Program-made: the position numbers and the translations under genes
Shown here: one piece after another, positions 1 to 7,502 of the stretch
Numbering within the stretch: position 1 is the stretch's first letter
Layout of the letters: each line of letters starts with the position of its first letter
NCBI GenBank assembly: GCA_027044845.1
Contig: JALUBM010000031.1
Span: 1 to 10,158 of the forward strand
Direction: 5' to 3'
Origin: Sulfurimonas sp.
GTDB taxonomy: Bacteria; Campylobacterota; Campylobacteria; Campylobacterales; Sulfurimonadaceae
Length of the DNA: 10,158 nt
The notes under the pieces: generated by a model
What the model saw: the letters and a program-made list of their open reading frames with translations, nothing else
What the model was told of the DNA's origin: nothing
Database searches by the model: none

Positions 1-1842
1 CACTACAATAAATTCTAGAATAAAAGTTGCCCAAGAAAATTCATGTAAGAAAATTCTATAGCTAAAAAGCACTAAAAGTATCAAATTAAATATCATAGCC
101 GCATAACGAGTTTTTTCAAAGTGTGCCAGACGATAGACCCAGTAGCTCACACTGTTTGTCAGTTTTTTACTACTTTCATACAAGGATGTTTCAAAAAGCG
201 GCTTTACATGTACTTCATAATTTGAGTCACTAAACTTTGTTTGATGTTCCCCAATATTTTCTTTGCAAAAATGCTCATTTGATTTATAAAGCCAATTAAA
301 AAACCTGCGTATCGGTCCTGCAAACCCTGTTGCAGAATATTGTGTTTTAGCCGATGTTTTATAGCCACAACCCCAAGTTTGATGTACTCTTGTCTTTACA
401 TGTAATGCTTTGTAGGCAAAAAGTAAAAGGAGTGTGACACCGAGCAATGAAGCAAGGAGTATAAGCGGTGAGACAACGCCTCCGTGAACCGCAACCGAGT
501 GCATATTCCAAATTCCGTGCGGAAACATTTTTGCATAGACCGAAATATGATGCAGACTCACCAAAGTTTTGTCAAACCACGAAATATAAAACGGTGTAAA
601 AAGCATCAACGAAATAACCACAAGAGACATCAAAATCATTCCCGATTTCATTAAAAAATTCACCTCATGCGCATGTTTGGCATTTTTACTTCTGTGCAGC
701 CCTAAAAATGTGATACCGTAAGCTTTTACAAAACAGGCAATCGCTAAACCACCAGTAATAGCAAGGGCAAAAATTGCAAAAGGAATGGCAAGTTTTAAGC
801 TCATATCTGCAATATTGTATGAACCGAGCATAGATTGAAAAATCATCCATTCACTTAAAAATCCGTTACTTGGCGGCAATGCCGAAATACTGATAGATGC
901 CAGTAAAAAGGTCAATGCGGTAATAGGCATAGATTTTATTAGTCCGCCATATTTTTCAATATTTTTCGTATGTGTCTGATGCAGCACACTTCCCGCTCCC
1001 ATAAAAAGCAGAGATTTAAAACTCATATGATTAAAAACATGAAAAAGTGCCGCTATAAAAGCAAAACTTGAGAGCGTTTTCAGTCCGAGTGAATCAAATA
1101 TCATTCCCATACCAAACCCGATAAGAATAATACCGATATTTTCAATGGAATGATTTGCTAAAAGTGCTTTTATATCATGCTCACTCAAAGCATATAAAAC
1201 ACCTACAAGAGATGAAATCGCACCAATGACTAAAACAACTATACCCCACTCCAGCGGCCAAGGATAAAGCACATCAAATAAAAATCGTGCAAAACCATAA
1301 ATAGCAACTTTTAGCATCACGCCACTCATAAGTGCTGAAACAGGTGATGGTGCTGCAGGGTGGGCATACGGCAGCCAGACATGAAACGGCACGGCTCCCG
1401 CCTTGCTTAAAAAACCAAAAACAAGCATAAAAAAGAGCAGTGTCGGGTATTTAAATGTAGCGGCAATATTTTTCATATCTGCAAAATTTATATCTAAATT
1501 TCCGTTTGTTGCTATAAGAAAAAAGAGCAGTAAAAAGACAAAACCAAAATGCGTCATCAAAAAGTAAAATCGTGCCGCTTTGATGGTCTCTTTATCTTCC
1601 ACTTCCGTTAAAATAAGCTGCCAGCTCGTAAGGCTCATCAGCTCCCAAAAAAAGAGAAAAATGAGTGCATTGCCCGCCACAACAACACCGAGCATTGAGA
1701 TAATAAAGGTAAAATAATGTACTTGATAATGTGTTTTTCTCTTTATATGTGGCAAATATCCAAAAGAGTAAAAAAGATTTGGAATCGCCCCTAAAAGAAT
1801 AAGTGCAACAAAAATAAGTGACAATGTATCAAAAAGAAACAT
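1..1842 (-). CDS. hyfB: Hydrogenase-4 / formate hydrogenlyase membrane subunit B-like (partial, 3' end beyond window)
   Basis: The frame reads without a stop for 614 codons from ATG at 1842 to the left edge. The product is a very hydrophobic antiporter-like subunit of the NuoL/HyfB/HycC superfamily, which translocates protons in the membrane arm of group 4 [NiFe]-hydrogenase complexes. Visible family marks are FWELMS (E67), GFLSKAG (K147), HPAAPSP (from H161), VMLKVAIYG (K178), LFHVFNHMSFKSLLF (H268, H272, K276) and a late TWGCGY motif (C492). The late motif and the extra C-terminal domain favour HyfB/HycC over NuoL, MrpA or DabB. The start has GGAG at 1854-1857, 11 bases upstream, and no other ATG or GTG lies upstream before alaS. 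By recall of E. coli HyfB, the N-terminus is about 70 residues short. Catalytic subunits are not in view, so the parent complex is inferred. Confidence 0.85.
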   Translation of the reverse strand, partial: MFLFDTLSLIFVALILLGAIPNLFYSFGYLPHIKRKTHYQVHYFTFIISMLGVVVAGNALIFLFFWELMSLTSWQLILTEVEDKETIKAARFYFLMTHFGFVFLLLFFLIATNGNLDINFADMKNIAATFKYPTLLFFMLVFGFLSKAGAVPFHVWLPYAHPAAPSPVSALMSGVMLKVAIYGFARFLFDVLYPWPLEWGIVVLVIGAISSLVGVLYALSEHDIKALLANHSIENIGIILIGFGMGMIFDSLGLKTLSSFAFIAALFHVFNHMSFKSLLFMGAGSVLHQTHTKNIEKYGGLIKSMPITALTFLLASISISALPPSNGFLSEWMIFQSMLGSYNIADMSLKLAIPFAIFALAITGGLAIACFVKAYGITFLGLHRSKNAKHAHEVNFLMKSGMILMSLVVISLMLFTPFYISWFDKTLVSLHHISVYAKMFPHGIWNMHSVAVHGGVVSPLILLASLLGVTLLLLFAYKALHVKTRVHQTWGCGYKTSAKTQYSATGFAGPIRRFFNWLYKSNEHFCKENIGEHQTKFSDSNYEVHVKPLFETSLYESSKKLTNSVSYWVYRLAHFEKTRYAAMIFNLILLVLFSYRIFLHEFSWATFILEFIVV

Positions 1843-1921
1843 TTTTTTAACAACTCCAGAGAAAATTTCTAATGGAGGGCTGTTGTAAATAGGAAAAAGC
1901 AGTCCTGAATTATTTGGTGGA

Positions 1922-1950
1922 ATTATACTGCAAGTACCCTTATAAGTTAA
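1922..1950 (-). promoter_or_regulatory. Candidate promoter for the hyfB-like gene
   Basis: On the minus strand a perfect TATAAT lies at 1927-1922. A TTAACT hexamer lies at 1950-1945, exactly 17 bases upstream, as expected for a sigma-70 type promoter with a weak -35 box. Transcription would begin near 1915 and leave a leader of roughly 70 bases before the ATG at 1842. This is pattern evidence only; AT-rich DNA gives such matches by chance, but the position between divergent genes supports it. Confidence 0.5.
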
Positions 1951-2007
1951 TAAATCAAAATATTTGTCCTAATGTTACAAAAATTCAAAAAAAGAAAATT
2001 ATAAATA

Positions 2008-2032
2008 TTTTTTAGTCTTTTTTAGATATAAT
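2008..2032 (+). promoter_or_regulatory. Candidate alaS-operon promoter with phased T-tracts
   Basis: A perfect TATAAT lies at 2027-2032, 30 bases before the alaS ATG. Upstream there is no TTGACA-like box. Instead, two runs of six T lie at 2008-2013 and 2018-2023, ten bases apart, close to one helical turn. Periodic T-tracts replacing the -35 box are typical of Campylobacter and Helicobacter sigma-70 promoters (established knowledge). The short predicted leader, around 20 bases, fits. It probably drives the whole block to 9484, since no later gap is large enough for a separate intergenic promoter. Confidence 0.7.
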
Positions 2033-2061
2033 CGCGTAATTTTATACAAAGAGAAATATAA

Positions 2062-4614
2062 ATGGACATCAGAGAAGAGTATTTAAAATTTTTTGAATCA
2101 AAACAACATACAAGAGTTCCTTCAGCACCGTTAGTGCCTGATGATGCAACTCTTCTTTTTAACAATGCGGGCATGGTGCCTTTTAAATCGATTTTTACAG
2201 GTGAGATTCCTCGCCCTTCCAATCCTCGTGCGACATCATGTCAAACTTGTATTCGTGCAGGAGGAAAACATAATGACCTTGAAAATGTTGGACATACAGC
2301 ACGTCATCATACGTTTTTTGAAATGCTCGGGAACTTTAGTTTTGGTGATTATTTTAAAGAAGAAGCAATTGCCTATGCTTGGGAGTTTATTACCGAGATA
2401 CTACATTTAGACGAAAAAAAACTTTGGGTAACGATACATGAGAGCGATGATGAAGCAGAAGATATTTGGAAGAAACATATAGCGGCAGAGAGAATTATGC
2501 GTCTTGGAGATAAAGATAACTTCTGGTCTATGGGTGATACTGGACCATGTGGACCGTGTTCTGAGATTTTTTATGATCAAGGAGCAGAGCATTTTAGTGG
2601 ATCTGAAGATTATATGGGTGGTGAAGGAGACAGATTTTTAGAAATTTGGAACCTTGTTTTTATGCAATATGAAGTAAAAGAAAAAGGGGGAGAAAAAATT
2701 CCTCTTGCAAAACCTTCAATAGATACGGGGATGGGATTAGAACGTGTTGTTGCCATCAAAGAGGGTACACTTTCAAACTATGGTTCTTCTTTGTTTATGC
2801 CAATTATTCGCAAAGTTGAAGATATGATAGGCAAAGAGTATATCTATGCTTCGGGAGCTTCCTACCGTGTTATCGCCGACCATATCAGAACAACTGTATT
2901 TTTACTCGCACAGGGAACCAACTTTTCAAATGAAGGACGTGGATATGTGCTTCGTAGAATTTTACGTCGTGCTGTGCGTCATGGTTACCTTTTAGGATTT
3001 CGTGAACCATTTATGCATAAAATTGTAGATACTTTGGTTGACATAATGGCTGATGAATATGCATATCTTCAAACAAAAGCAAATGTCGTCAAAGAACAAA
3101 TAGAACTTGAAGAAACAAGATTTTTCAAGACTATTGAATCAGGTATCGCACTTTTTAACATGGAACTGCAAAACACAAAAGATATTTTTTCAGGTGAAGT
3201 AGCTTTTAAACTCTACGATACTTACGGGTTTCCTTTAGACTTGACAGAAGATATGCTTAAAGAGAAAAATCTCTCCCTTGATACCACAAAATTTGAGATA
3301 TTGATGAGTGAGCAGAGAAAACGTGCAAAAGCTGCGTGGAAAGGGAGTGGAGACGATGCCGTAAACGGTGATTTTAAAACACTTCTTGAAAAATTTGGCG
3401 AAAATGAATTTGTAGGGTACGAAACGACACATCATTCAAGTAAAGTATTAGCCTTATTAGATGAAAATTTTTTACAGGTTGAATCCCTTATAAAAGGACA
3501 AAAAGGATGGGTGTTTTTAAATGTAACACCTTTTTATGCACAAAGTGGTGGACAATGTGGTGATAAAGGAGAACTTCAAGGCTATGCGAAAGTGCTTGAT
3601 ACCAAGAAATTTTTCGGATTGAATTTGTCAGAGGTAATAATAAAATCGGAACTAAAAGTTGATGATATTGTTGATGCGGCAGTAGATATTTCTCGTAATG
3701 AGATTACCAAACACCACTCGGCAACACACTTACTCCATGCAATACTCTCTGATGTTTTGGGAGAGCATATATCACAAGCGGGTTCACTTGTTGAGGCTTC
3801 ACGTTTACGTTTTGATTTTTCTCATCCAAAAGCAGTAAGTGATGCAGAACTTGCTGAGATTGAAGAGCGGGTCAATATTGAAATTATGCGTGCAATTCCT
3901 GCTTGTACTCAAGTGCTTCCTATTGAAGAGGCGAAGAAATCTGGAGCAAAAAGTCAATTTGGTGAAAAATACGGTGCTGAAGTACGTGTTGTAAGTTTTG
4001 CAGATGCTTCTGTAGAGTTTTGCGGTGGTGTACATGTAGAAAATACAGCGAATATTGGCTCGTTTATCATTACAAAAGAAAGTGGTGTAAGTGCAGGTGT
4101 TAGAAGGATTGAAGCAGTTTGTGGGAATGCGGCATATAACTACTTTTGTACACAAAGAATACTTTTTAAAGAAGCACAAAAAGAAGTGAAAAATCTTGAT
4201 TTGCTTGCAGGTATTCGCAGACTCAAAGCAAACATCACAGAGCTTAAATCTGAGCTAAAAGAGGTACAAGAGAGTGCGAAAATCGAAATAGGCACAAATG
4301 ATATTAACGGTATTACGGTGGTGGTTGATGAATTGCCAAACGGCGATATCAAAGAGAAGATAGATACACTCAAAAACAAAAATGACAAACTTTGTGCAAT
4401 GCTTTTTCAGGTCAAAGGCGACAAAATCTTAATAGCTGCGGGTGTCAAAGGGTGTGAGGTAAAAGCGGGTGATTGGATTAAAAAAATAGCACCTACTCTT
4501 GGCGGAGGCGGAGGCGGCCGTCCCGACTTTGCACAGGCTGGTGGAAAAGATGCTTCTAAATTACCTGAGGCAAAAGAAGAAGCATTAAAATTTATTACAG
4601 AGGCATTAAACTAA
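2062..4614 (+). CDS. alaS: Alanyl-tRNA synthetase
   Basis: This cytoplasmic class II synthetase attaches alanine to tRNA-Ala and edits mischarged Ser or Gly. The 850 residues are near the usual 840-880 and nothing appears missing. The aminoacylation domain carries FNNAGM near the N-terminus, [12 protein letters not shown] (residues 158-169) and the motif 3 sequence GMGLER (223-228). The editing domain has the zinc-type set H552-x3-H556 and C654-GGV-H658. The C-Ala domain has a six-glycine run at 814-819 followed by RPDFAQAGG. The start at 2062 is preceded by AAGAGA at 2049-2054 with a 7-base gap, and no earlier in-frame ATG fits the promoter. It is the first gene of the plus-strand block, and its TAA shares one base with the next ATG (TAATG). 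Identification is secure. Confidence 0.98.
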   Translation: MDIREEYLKFFESKQHTRVPSAPLVPDDATLLFNNAGMVPFKSIFTGEIPRPSNPRATSCQTCIRAGGKHNDLENVGHTARHHTFFEMLGNFSFGDYFKEEAIAYAWEFITEILHLDEKKLWVTIHESDDEAEDIWKKHIAAERIMRLGDKDNFWSMGDTGPCGPCSEIFYDQGAEHFSGSEDYMGGEGDRFLEIWNLVFMQYEVKEKGGEKIPLAKPSIDTGMGLERVVAIKEGTLSNYGSSLFMPIIRKVEDMIGKEYIYASGASYRVIADHIRTTVFLLAQGTNFSNEGRGYVLRRILRRAVRHGYLLGFREPFMHKIVDTLVDIMADEYAYLQTKANVVKEQIELEETRFFKTIESGIALFNMELQNTKDIFSGEVAFKLYDTYGFPLDLTEDMLKEKNLSLDTTKFEILMSEQRKRAKAAWKGSGDDAVNGDFKTLLEKFGENEFVGYETTHHSSKVLALLDENFLQVESLIKGQKGWVFLNVTPFYAQSGGQCGDKGELQGYAKVLDTKKFFGLNLSEVIIKSELKVDDIVDAAVDISRNEITKHHSATHLLHAILSDVLGEHISQAGSLVEASRLRFDFSHPKAVSDAELAEIEERVNIEIMRAIPACTQVLPIEEAKKSGAKSQFGEKYGAEVRVVSFADASVEFCGGVHVENTANIGSFIITKESGVSAGVRRIEAVCGNAAYNYFCTQRILFKEAQKEVKNLDLLAGIRRLKANITELKSELKEVQESAKIEIGTNDINGITVVVDELPNGDIKEKIDTLKNKNDKLCAMLFQVKGDKILIAAGVKGCEVKAGDWIKKIAPTLGGGGGGRPDFAQAGGKDASKLPEAKEEALKFITEALN

Positions 4615-5150
4615 TGAAAGAAATGATGATTGAGCTGTTTGCGGATTATAGAACACAGATAGTTTTTTTACATGTAATCTCTGCGGTTGTCTGGGTGGGT
4701 GGTATGATTGCTATGAAATTTGCGGCACATACATCATTTATGCAGATAGAATCACCACTGCACCGATTAGAAAGAATTTCTCAGGCACTAAAACGACTTT
4801 TTATCATTGTTTCGCCTTTTGTTATTGTACTTATTATTACTGCTGTTATTATGGCTGTAGGTCTTGGTTTTCGAGCAGCTGCTGTAGATGCAAACGGAAA
4901 TGTTATAGATCAATATGCAATGCATATATATAACCTTGTACATGTAAAAGAGACTATTTGGATGCTGATGAGTGCTAATCTTGGTATGATGATTTTTAGA
5001 CGCAACAAAGCAGATAAACTTTTGCAGATGGGTGATGTAACAGGAGCTAAAAAAGCACTTGAACTTATCGGAAAATATATGGTTCCAATCAATATTATAC
5101 TTGGAATTATCGCAATTTATTTGGGAGTTACTTTAAGAAATGCCTATTAG
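4614..5150 (+). CDS. Four-helix integral membrane protein, CopD/HemJ-like, function unknown
   Basis: I do not recognise this as a named protein. It has 178 residues with four likely membrane helices, at about 15-37, 62-84, 105-128 and 153-173. Helix 1 carries FLHVISAVVWVGG (H20, W27, G29-G30), a signature seen in CopD-domain proteins and in HemJ-type heme-associated membrane proteins. Further possible metal or heme ligands are H39, H104 and H110, the last followed by K112. The start overlaps the alaS stop as TAATG, with AGAGG at 4599-4603 ten bases upstream, so translational coupling is likely. The 3' end overlaps maf by 11 bases. By recall, this gene is absent between alaS and maf in Campylobacter. 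A heme- or copper-linked role is inference from one helix motif only; that the gene is real is well supported by the tight coupling. Confidence 0.88.
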   Translation: MKEMMIELFADYRTQIVFLHVISAVVWVGGMIAMKFAAHTSFMQIESPLHRLERISQALKRLFIIVSPFVIVLIITAVIMAVGLGFRAAAVDANGNVIDQYAMHIYNLVHVKETIWMLMSANLGMMIFRRNKADKLLQMGDVTGAKKALELIGKYMVPINIILGIIAIYLGVTLRNAY

Positions 5151-5706
5151 ACTCTGTTCTTCATCCGAGACTCGTGCCATGCTGCTAAAAGAAGCAGGGA
5201 TTGATTTTATTCAAAAGAGTGTTGATTTTGATGAAGAGAACATTGTCGCAAGTTGTCCGAAAAACTTTGTTTATCAGGCAACTTTAGGAAAATATGAAGC
5301 GAATTTCAAAGCATTTGGGTATGAAGATTATCCACTTTTAGTAGCCGATACCGTCGTAACAAGTCAGGGACATATTTTACGAAAAGCACGTTGCAAAGAT
5401 GATGCTCGCACTATTTTAATGACACAAAGCGGAAATATTACAAGTATTATTACATGTATGATATACCACTCTAAAAAACAAAAAATTATAGATATTTCAA
5501 AAACAGATTATCTCTTTAATCCCTTTGATTCAAAAGAGCTTGAAGCCTATCTAAATAGCGGTAAATGGCAGGGGAAAGCTGGGGCTTGTATGGTTGAAGG
5601 ATTTTGCAAGTCTTACATTCAAGAGGTCAAAGGGTATGAAAGTACGGCTATGGGACTTAGCGTTGAAGTATTGCAGACCTTTATAGAGAGTCATTCACTT
5701 GGATAA
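5140..5706 (+). CDS. maf: Maf-family nucleotide pyrophosphatase
   Basis: Maf proteins hydrolyse non-canonical or excess nucleoside triphosphates to the monophosphate plus pyrophosphate, and are historically linked to septum formation. The 188 residues match the family length. Visible marks are LCSSSETR (R12), K51, LLVADTVV (D70), HILRKA (K82) with DDAR following, and SGKWQGKAGACMVEGF (140-155). The set R12, K51, D70, K82 sits where the catalytic residues of the family lie. Unusual points are GKAG in place of the common DKAG and VEG in place of IQG, plus loss of the common His after the SG near residue 98. I recall the same changes in the Campylobacter homologue, so they are probably lineage traits. 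The ATG at 5140 overlaps the upstream stop, with GGGAG at 5123-5127. Substrate preference cannot be read from the sequence. Confidence 0.88.
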   Translation: MPIRLCSSSETRAMLLKEAGIDFIQKSVDFDEENIVASCPKNFVYQATLGKYEANFKAFGYEDYPLLVADTVVTSQGHILRKARCKDDARTILMTQSGNITSIITCMIYHSKKQKIIDISKTDYLFNPFDSKELEAYLNSGKWQGKAGACMVEGFCKSYIQEVKGYESTAMGLSVEVLQTFIESHSLG

Positions 5707-5718
5707 GGCAATTCTTAG

Positions 5719-6816
5719 ATGAATCTCTATGAAAATGAACTTAACGCCCTTAAAAAAGTAGGACGTTATAGAAAACGTGAAATTGTAAATAATAATATAC
5801 GTGATTTTGCTTCAAATGACTACCTCGGACTTTCACATCATAAAGAACTACACAAACTTACATGTAAAGAGTTAGATGCTTATCCCTTCAACAACTCCAA
5901 AGCTTCTATGCTGGTAAATGGATATCATCAAATACATAAAGATTTTGAAGATGCTTTATGTAAAGCAAATGGTTTTGAAGCGGGCATAGTTTTAGGCAGT
6001 GGGTTTAATGCAAATATTGCTTTGATTGAGACACTTGTACGTAAGGGCGATACACTTTTTATGGATGAATTTTATCATGCTTCAGGTGTTCTTGCCTCAC
6101 AACTGCATAGTATAGATGTTGTGTTTTTTAAGCATAATGATATGCAGGAGTTGCAAAAATTACTACAAAATTCCAATGCCAAACGCAAAATTATTGCCGT
6201 AGAGGGAATCTACTCCATGGACGGTGATTTATGCGATAAAAAGGTCTTTAACCTATGTGATGAAGCACAAGCTTTGTTGATTGTTGATGAAGCACATAGC
6301 AGCGGTGTTATCGGTGAGAAGCTGATGGGTATTTTTGATTATTATAATATTACCGTAAAAGACAACTATATAAAAATGGGTACACTCGGTAAAGCATACG
6401 GGAGTTTCGGTGCTTTTATACTCTCTTCGGAGCATATTTCAGAGTATCTGCTTAACCGTGCAAAACCTATTATTTATGCAACATCTCTCTCTTTGTATGA
6501 TACTCTTTTAGCACATAATGGGCTTAAATATATTTTGTCAAACAGTGAGATGTTAAAAAGTGAGATAGCTTTGCGTCAAAAAATTATATTTGAAGAACTA
6601 GGGTTACATGTAAAGGGATTAATCGTTCCTATTCATATCGGCAATAACAAAAAAGTACTCCAGATGAAAGAAGAACTGCTTACATGTAATTATAGTGTCG
6701 GAGCTATAAGGCAACCTACCGTGCCGTCTGCAATTATACGTTTAATAGCCAGACTTGGTGAGAGTAGTACGGCTTTGCAAGAAATCTGCAGAGAGTTAAG
6801 AGGTAAGAAATTATGA
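5719..6816 (+). CDS. bioF: 8-amino-7-oxononanoate synthase-like, PLP-dependent alpha-oxoamine synthase
   Basis: BioF condenses L-alanine with a pimeloyl thioester, releasing CO2, in the first step of biotin ring assembly in the cytoplasm. The 365 residues fit the family. In order: FASNDYLGLS near residue 29, GYHQIHKDFED, EGIYSMDGD, LIVDEAHSSGVIG (D190, H193), MGTLGKAYGSFGAF with the PLP lysine K225, YATSLS, and a late IRQPTVPSAIIRL. The TVP motif near the end favours BioF over glycine C-acetyltransferase. The usual Gly/Ser-rich segment is altered (NNSKASML), where relatives more often have an Arg. AAGG at 5705-5708 precedes the start by 10 bases; the gap to maf is only 12 bases. The 3' end overlaps the ABC gene as ATGA. 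No other bio gene is in view, so biotin synthesis is inferred from the family alone. Confidence 0.83.
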   Translation: MNLYENELNALKKVGRYRKREIVNNNIRDFASNDYLGLSHHKELHKLTCKELDAYPFNNSKASMLVNGYHQIHKDFEDALCKANGFEAGIVLGSGFNANIALIETLVRKGDTLFMDEFYHASGVLASQLHSIDVVFFKHNDMQELQKLLQNSNAKRKIIAVEGIYSMDGDLCDKKVFNLCDEAQALLIVDEAHSSGVIGEKLMGIFDYYNITVKDNYIKMGTLGKAYGSFGAFILSSEHISEYLLNRAKPIIYATSLSLYDTLLAHNGLKYILSNSEMLKSEIALRQKIIFEELGLHVKGLIVPIHIGNNKKVLQMKEELLTCNYSVGAIRQPTVPSAIIRLIARLGESSTALQEICRELRGKKL

Positions 6817-7502
6817 ATGTTTCAAAACTCAAAATTATTTATAAAGAAGAAACGTTGGTAGATATAGTGTTTGACATTTCTTCTTCATTGGCATTAATCG
6901 GACAAAGCGGTAGCGGGAAAAGTTTGACGATTAAAGCACTGTTAGGAATGCTGCCGAAAGAGATGCATTTAGAACTACAACATCATTTTGATTATGAGCT
7001 TATTGCAGGAAAAACAGTTTCGTTCGTGCCGCAAAATCCTTTTACGGCACTCTCACCACTTACAAAGATTAAAAATCAGTTTTTTAGCGATAGACAAAGA
7101 GTAGAGGAATTGTTCGATGAAGTTGGTTTGCATTATGATTTGCTTGAACGCTTTGTTCCTGAACTTTCAGGCGGACAACTTCAGCGTGTTGTCATTGCAA
7201 TTGCGTTAGAATCAAAACCAAAGTTACTATTGCTTGATGAGCCGACAACAGCACTTGATCCACAAACAAAAGAGATTATTATCAAATTATTGCATAAACT
7301 TCAAGAAAAAGAGCAGTTTAAAATGCTTTTTGTCACCCATGACATTTCATCTGCAAGAGATTTATGCAAAGATGTGGCAATTATAAAAGAGGGTAAAATT
7401 ATAGAGAGTGGAAAAATGGAGCATGTTATGCAAAGTCCACAAGAAGAGTACACAAAAATATTAATAGAGGCAAATTTTGCCAACAGGAAATTTAGAGAAT
7501 GA
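6813..7502 (+). CDS. Orphan ABC transporter ATPase, peptide/nickel (DppD/OppD) type
   Basis: This is an ATP-binding subunit that would drive a membrane transporter from the cytoplasmic face. All core motifs are intact: Walker A GQSGSGKS (30-37), Q-loop Q74 in VPQNPFTALSP, signature LSGGQ (118-122), Walker B LLLLDEP (D142, E143), D-loop ALD (147-149) and switch H176 in VTHD. The PQNP...LSP Q-loop is typical of dipeptide, oligopeptide and nickel importers. At 229 residues it is well short of the roughly 320 of DppD/OppD: only about 37 residues separate the Walker A lysine from Q74, and the C-terminal substrate-family extension is missing. No permease or binding protein is present in the window. 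Both ends overlap neighbours as ATGA (bioF at 6813-6816, PBP at 7499-7502). AAGAGG at 6798-6803 serves the start. Substrate unknown. Confidence 0.85.
   Translation: MNVSKLKIIYKEETLVDIVFDISSSLALIGQSGSGKSLTIKALLGMLPKEMHLELQHHFDYELIAGKTVSFVPQNPFTALSPLTKIKNQFFSDRQRVEELFDEVGLHYDLLERFVPELSGGQLQRVVIAIALESKPKLLLLDEPTTALDPQTKEIIIKLLHKLQEKEQFKMLFVTHDISSARDLCKDVAIIKEGKIIESGKMEHVMQSPQEEYTKILIEANFANRKFRE

Larger units (their letters stand above)
4031..6688. repeat. Cluster of TACATGTA palindromes (7 of 10 in the window)
   Basis: Perfect TACATGTA starts at 4031, 4669, 4939, 5451, 5859, 6605 and 6681 in this cluster. Three more lie outside it, at 205, 397 and 9777. Copies at 397, 4669, 5859, 6605 and 6681 extend to the ten-base palindrome TTACATGTAA. 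By eye, every ACATGT in the window belongs to one of these ten sites. With about 35% G+C and independent bases, roughly 0.3-0.5 copies are expected in 10 kb. All copies are inside genes, none in the 219-base intergenic region. Function unknown; the enrichment itself is directly seen. Confidence 0.8.

Noticed and set aside
1..1842. Possible frameshift or decay in the hyfB-like gene
   Set aside because: Translating every line of the minus strand gave one uninterrupted frame with all core motifs; only the N-terminus is short.
3805..4179. Minus-strand open frame of 124 codons opposite alaS
   Set aside because: It is antisense to the conserved editing domain of alaS. The translation is rich in Cys, Asn, Thr and Phe with no domain, and it has no ribosome site or neighbour logic. 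It is a shadow frame.
4501..4520. GGCGGA tandem-like, G+C-rich patch
   Set aside because: It encodes the conserved glycine run of the AlaRS C-terminal domain, so the protein explains it.
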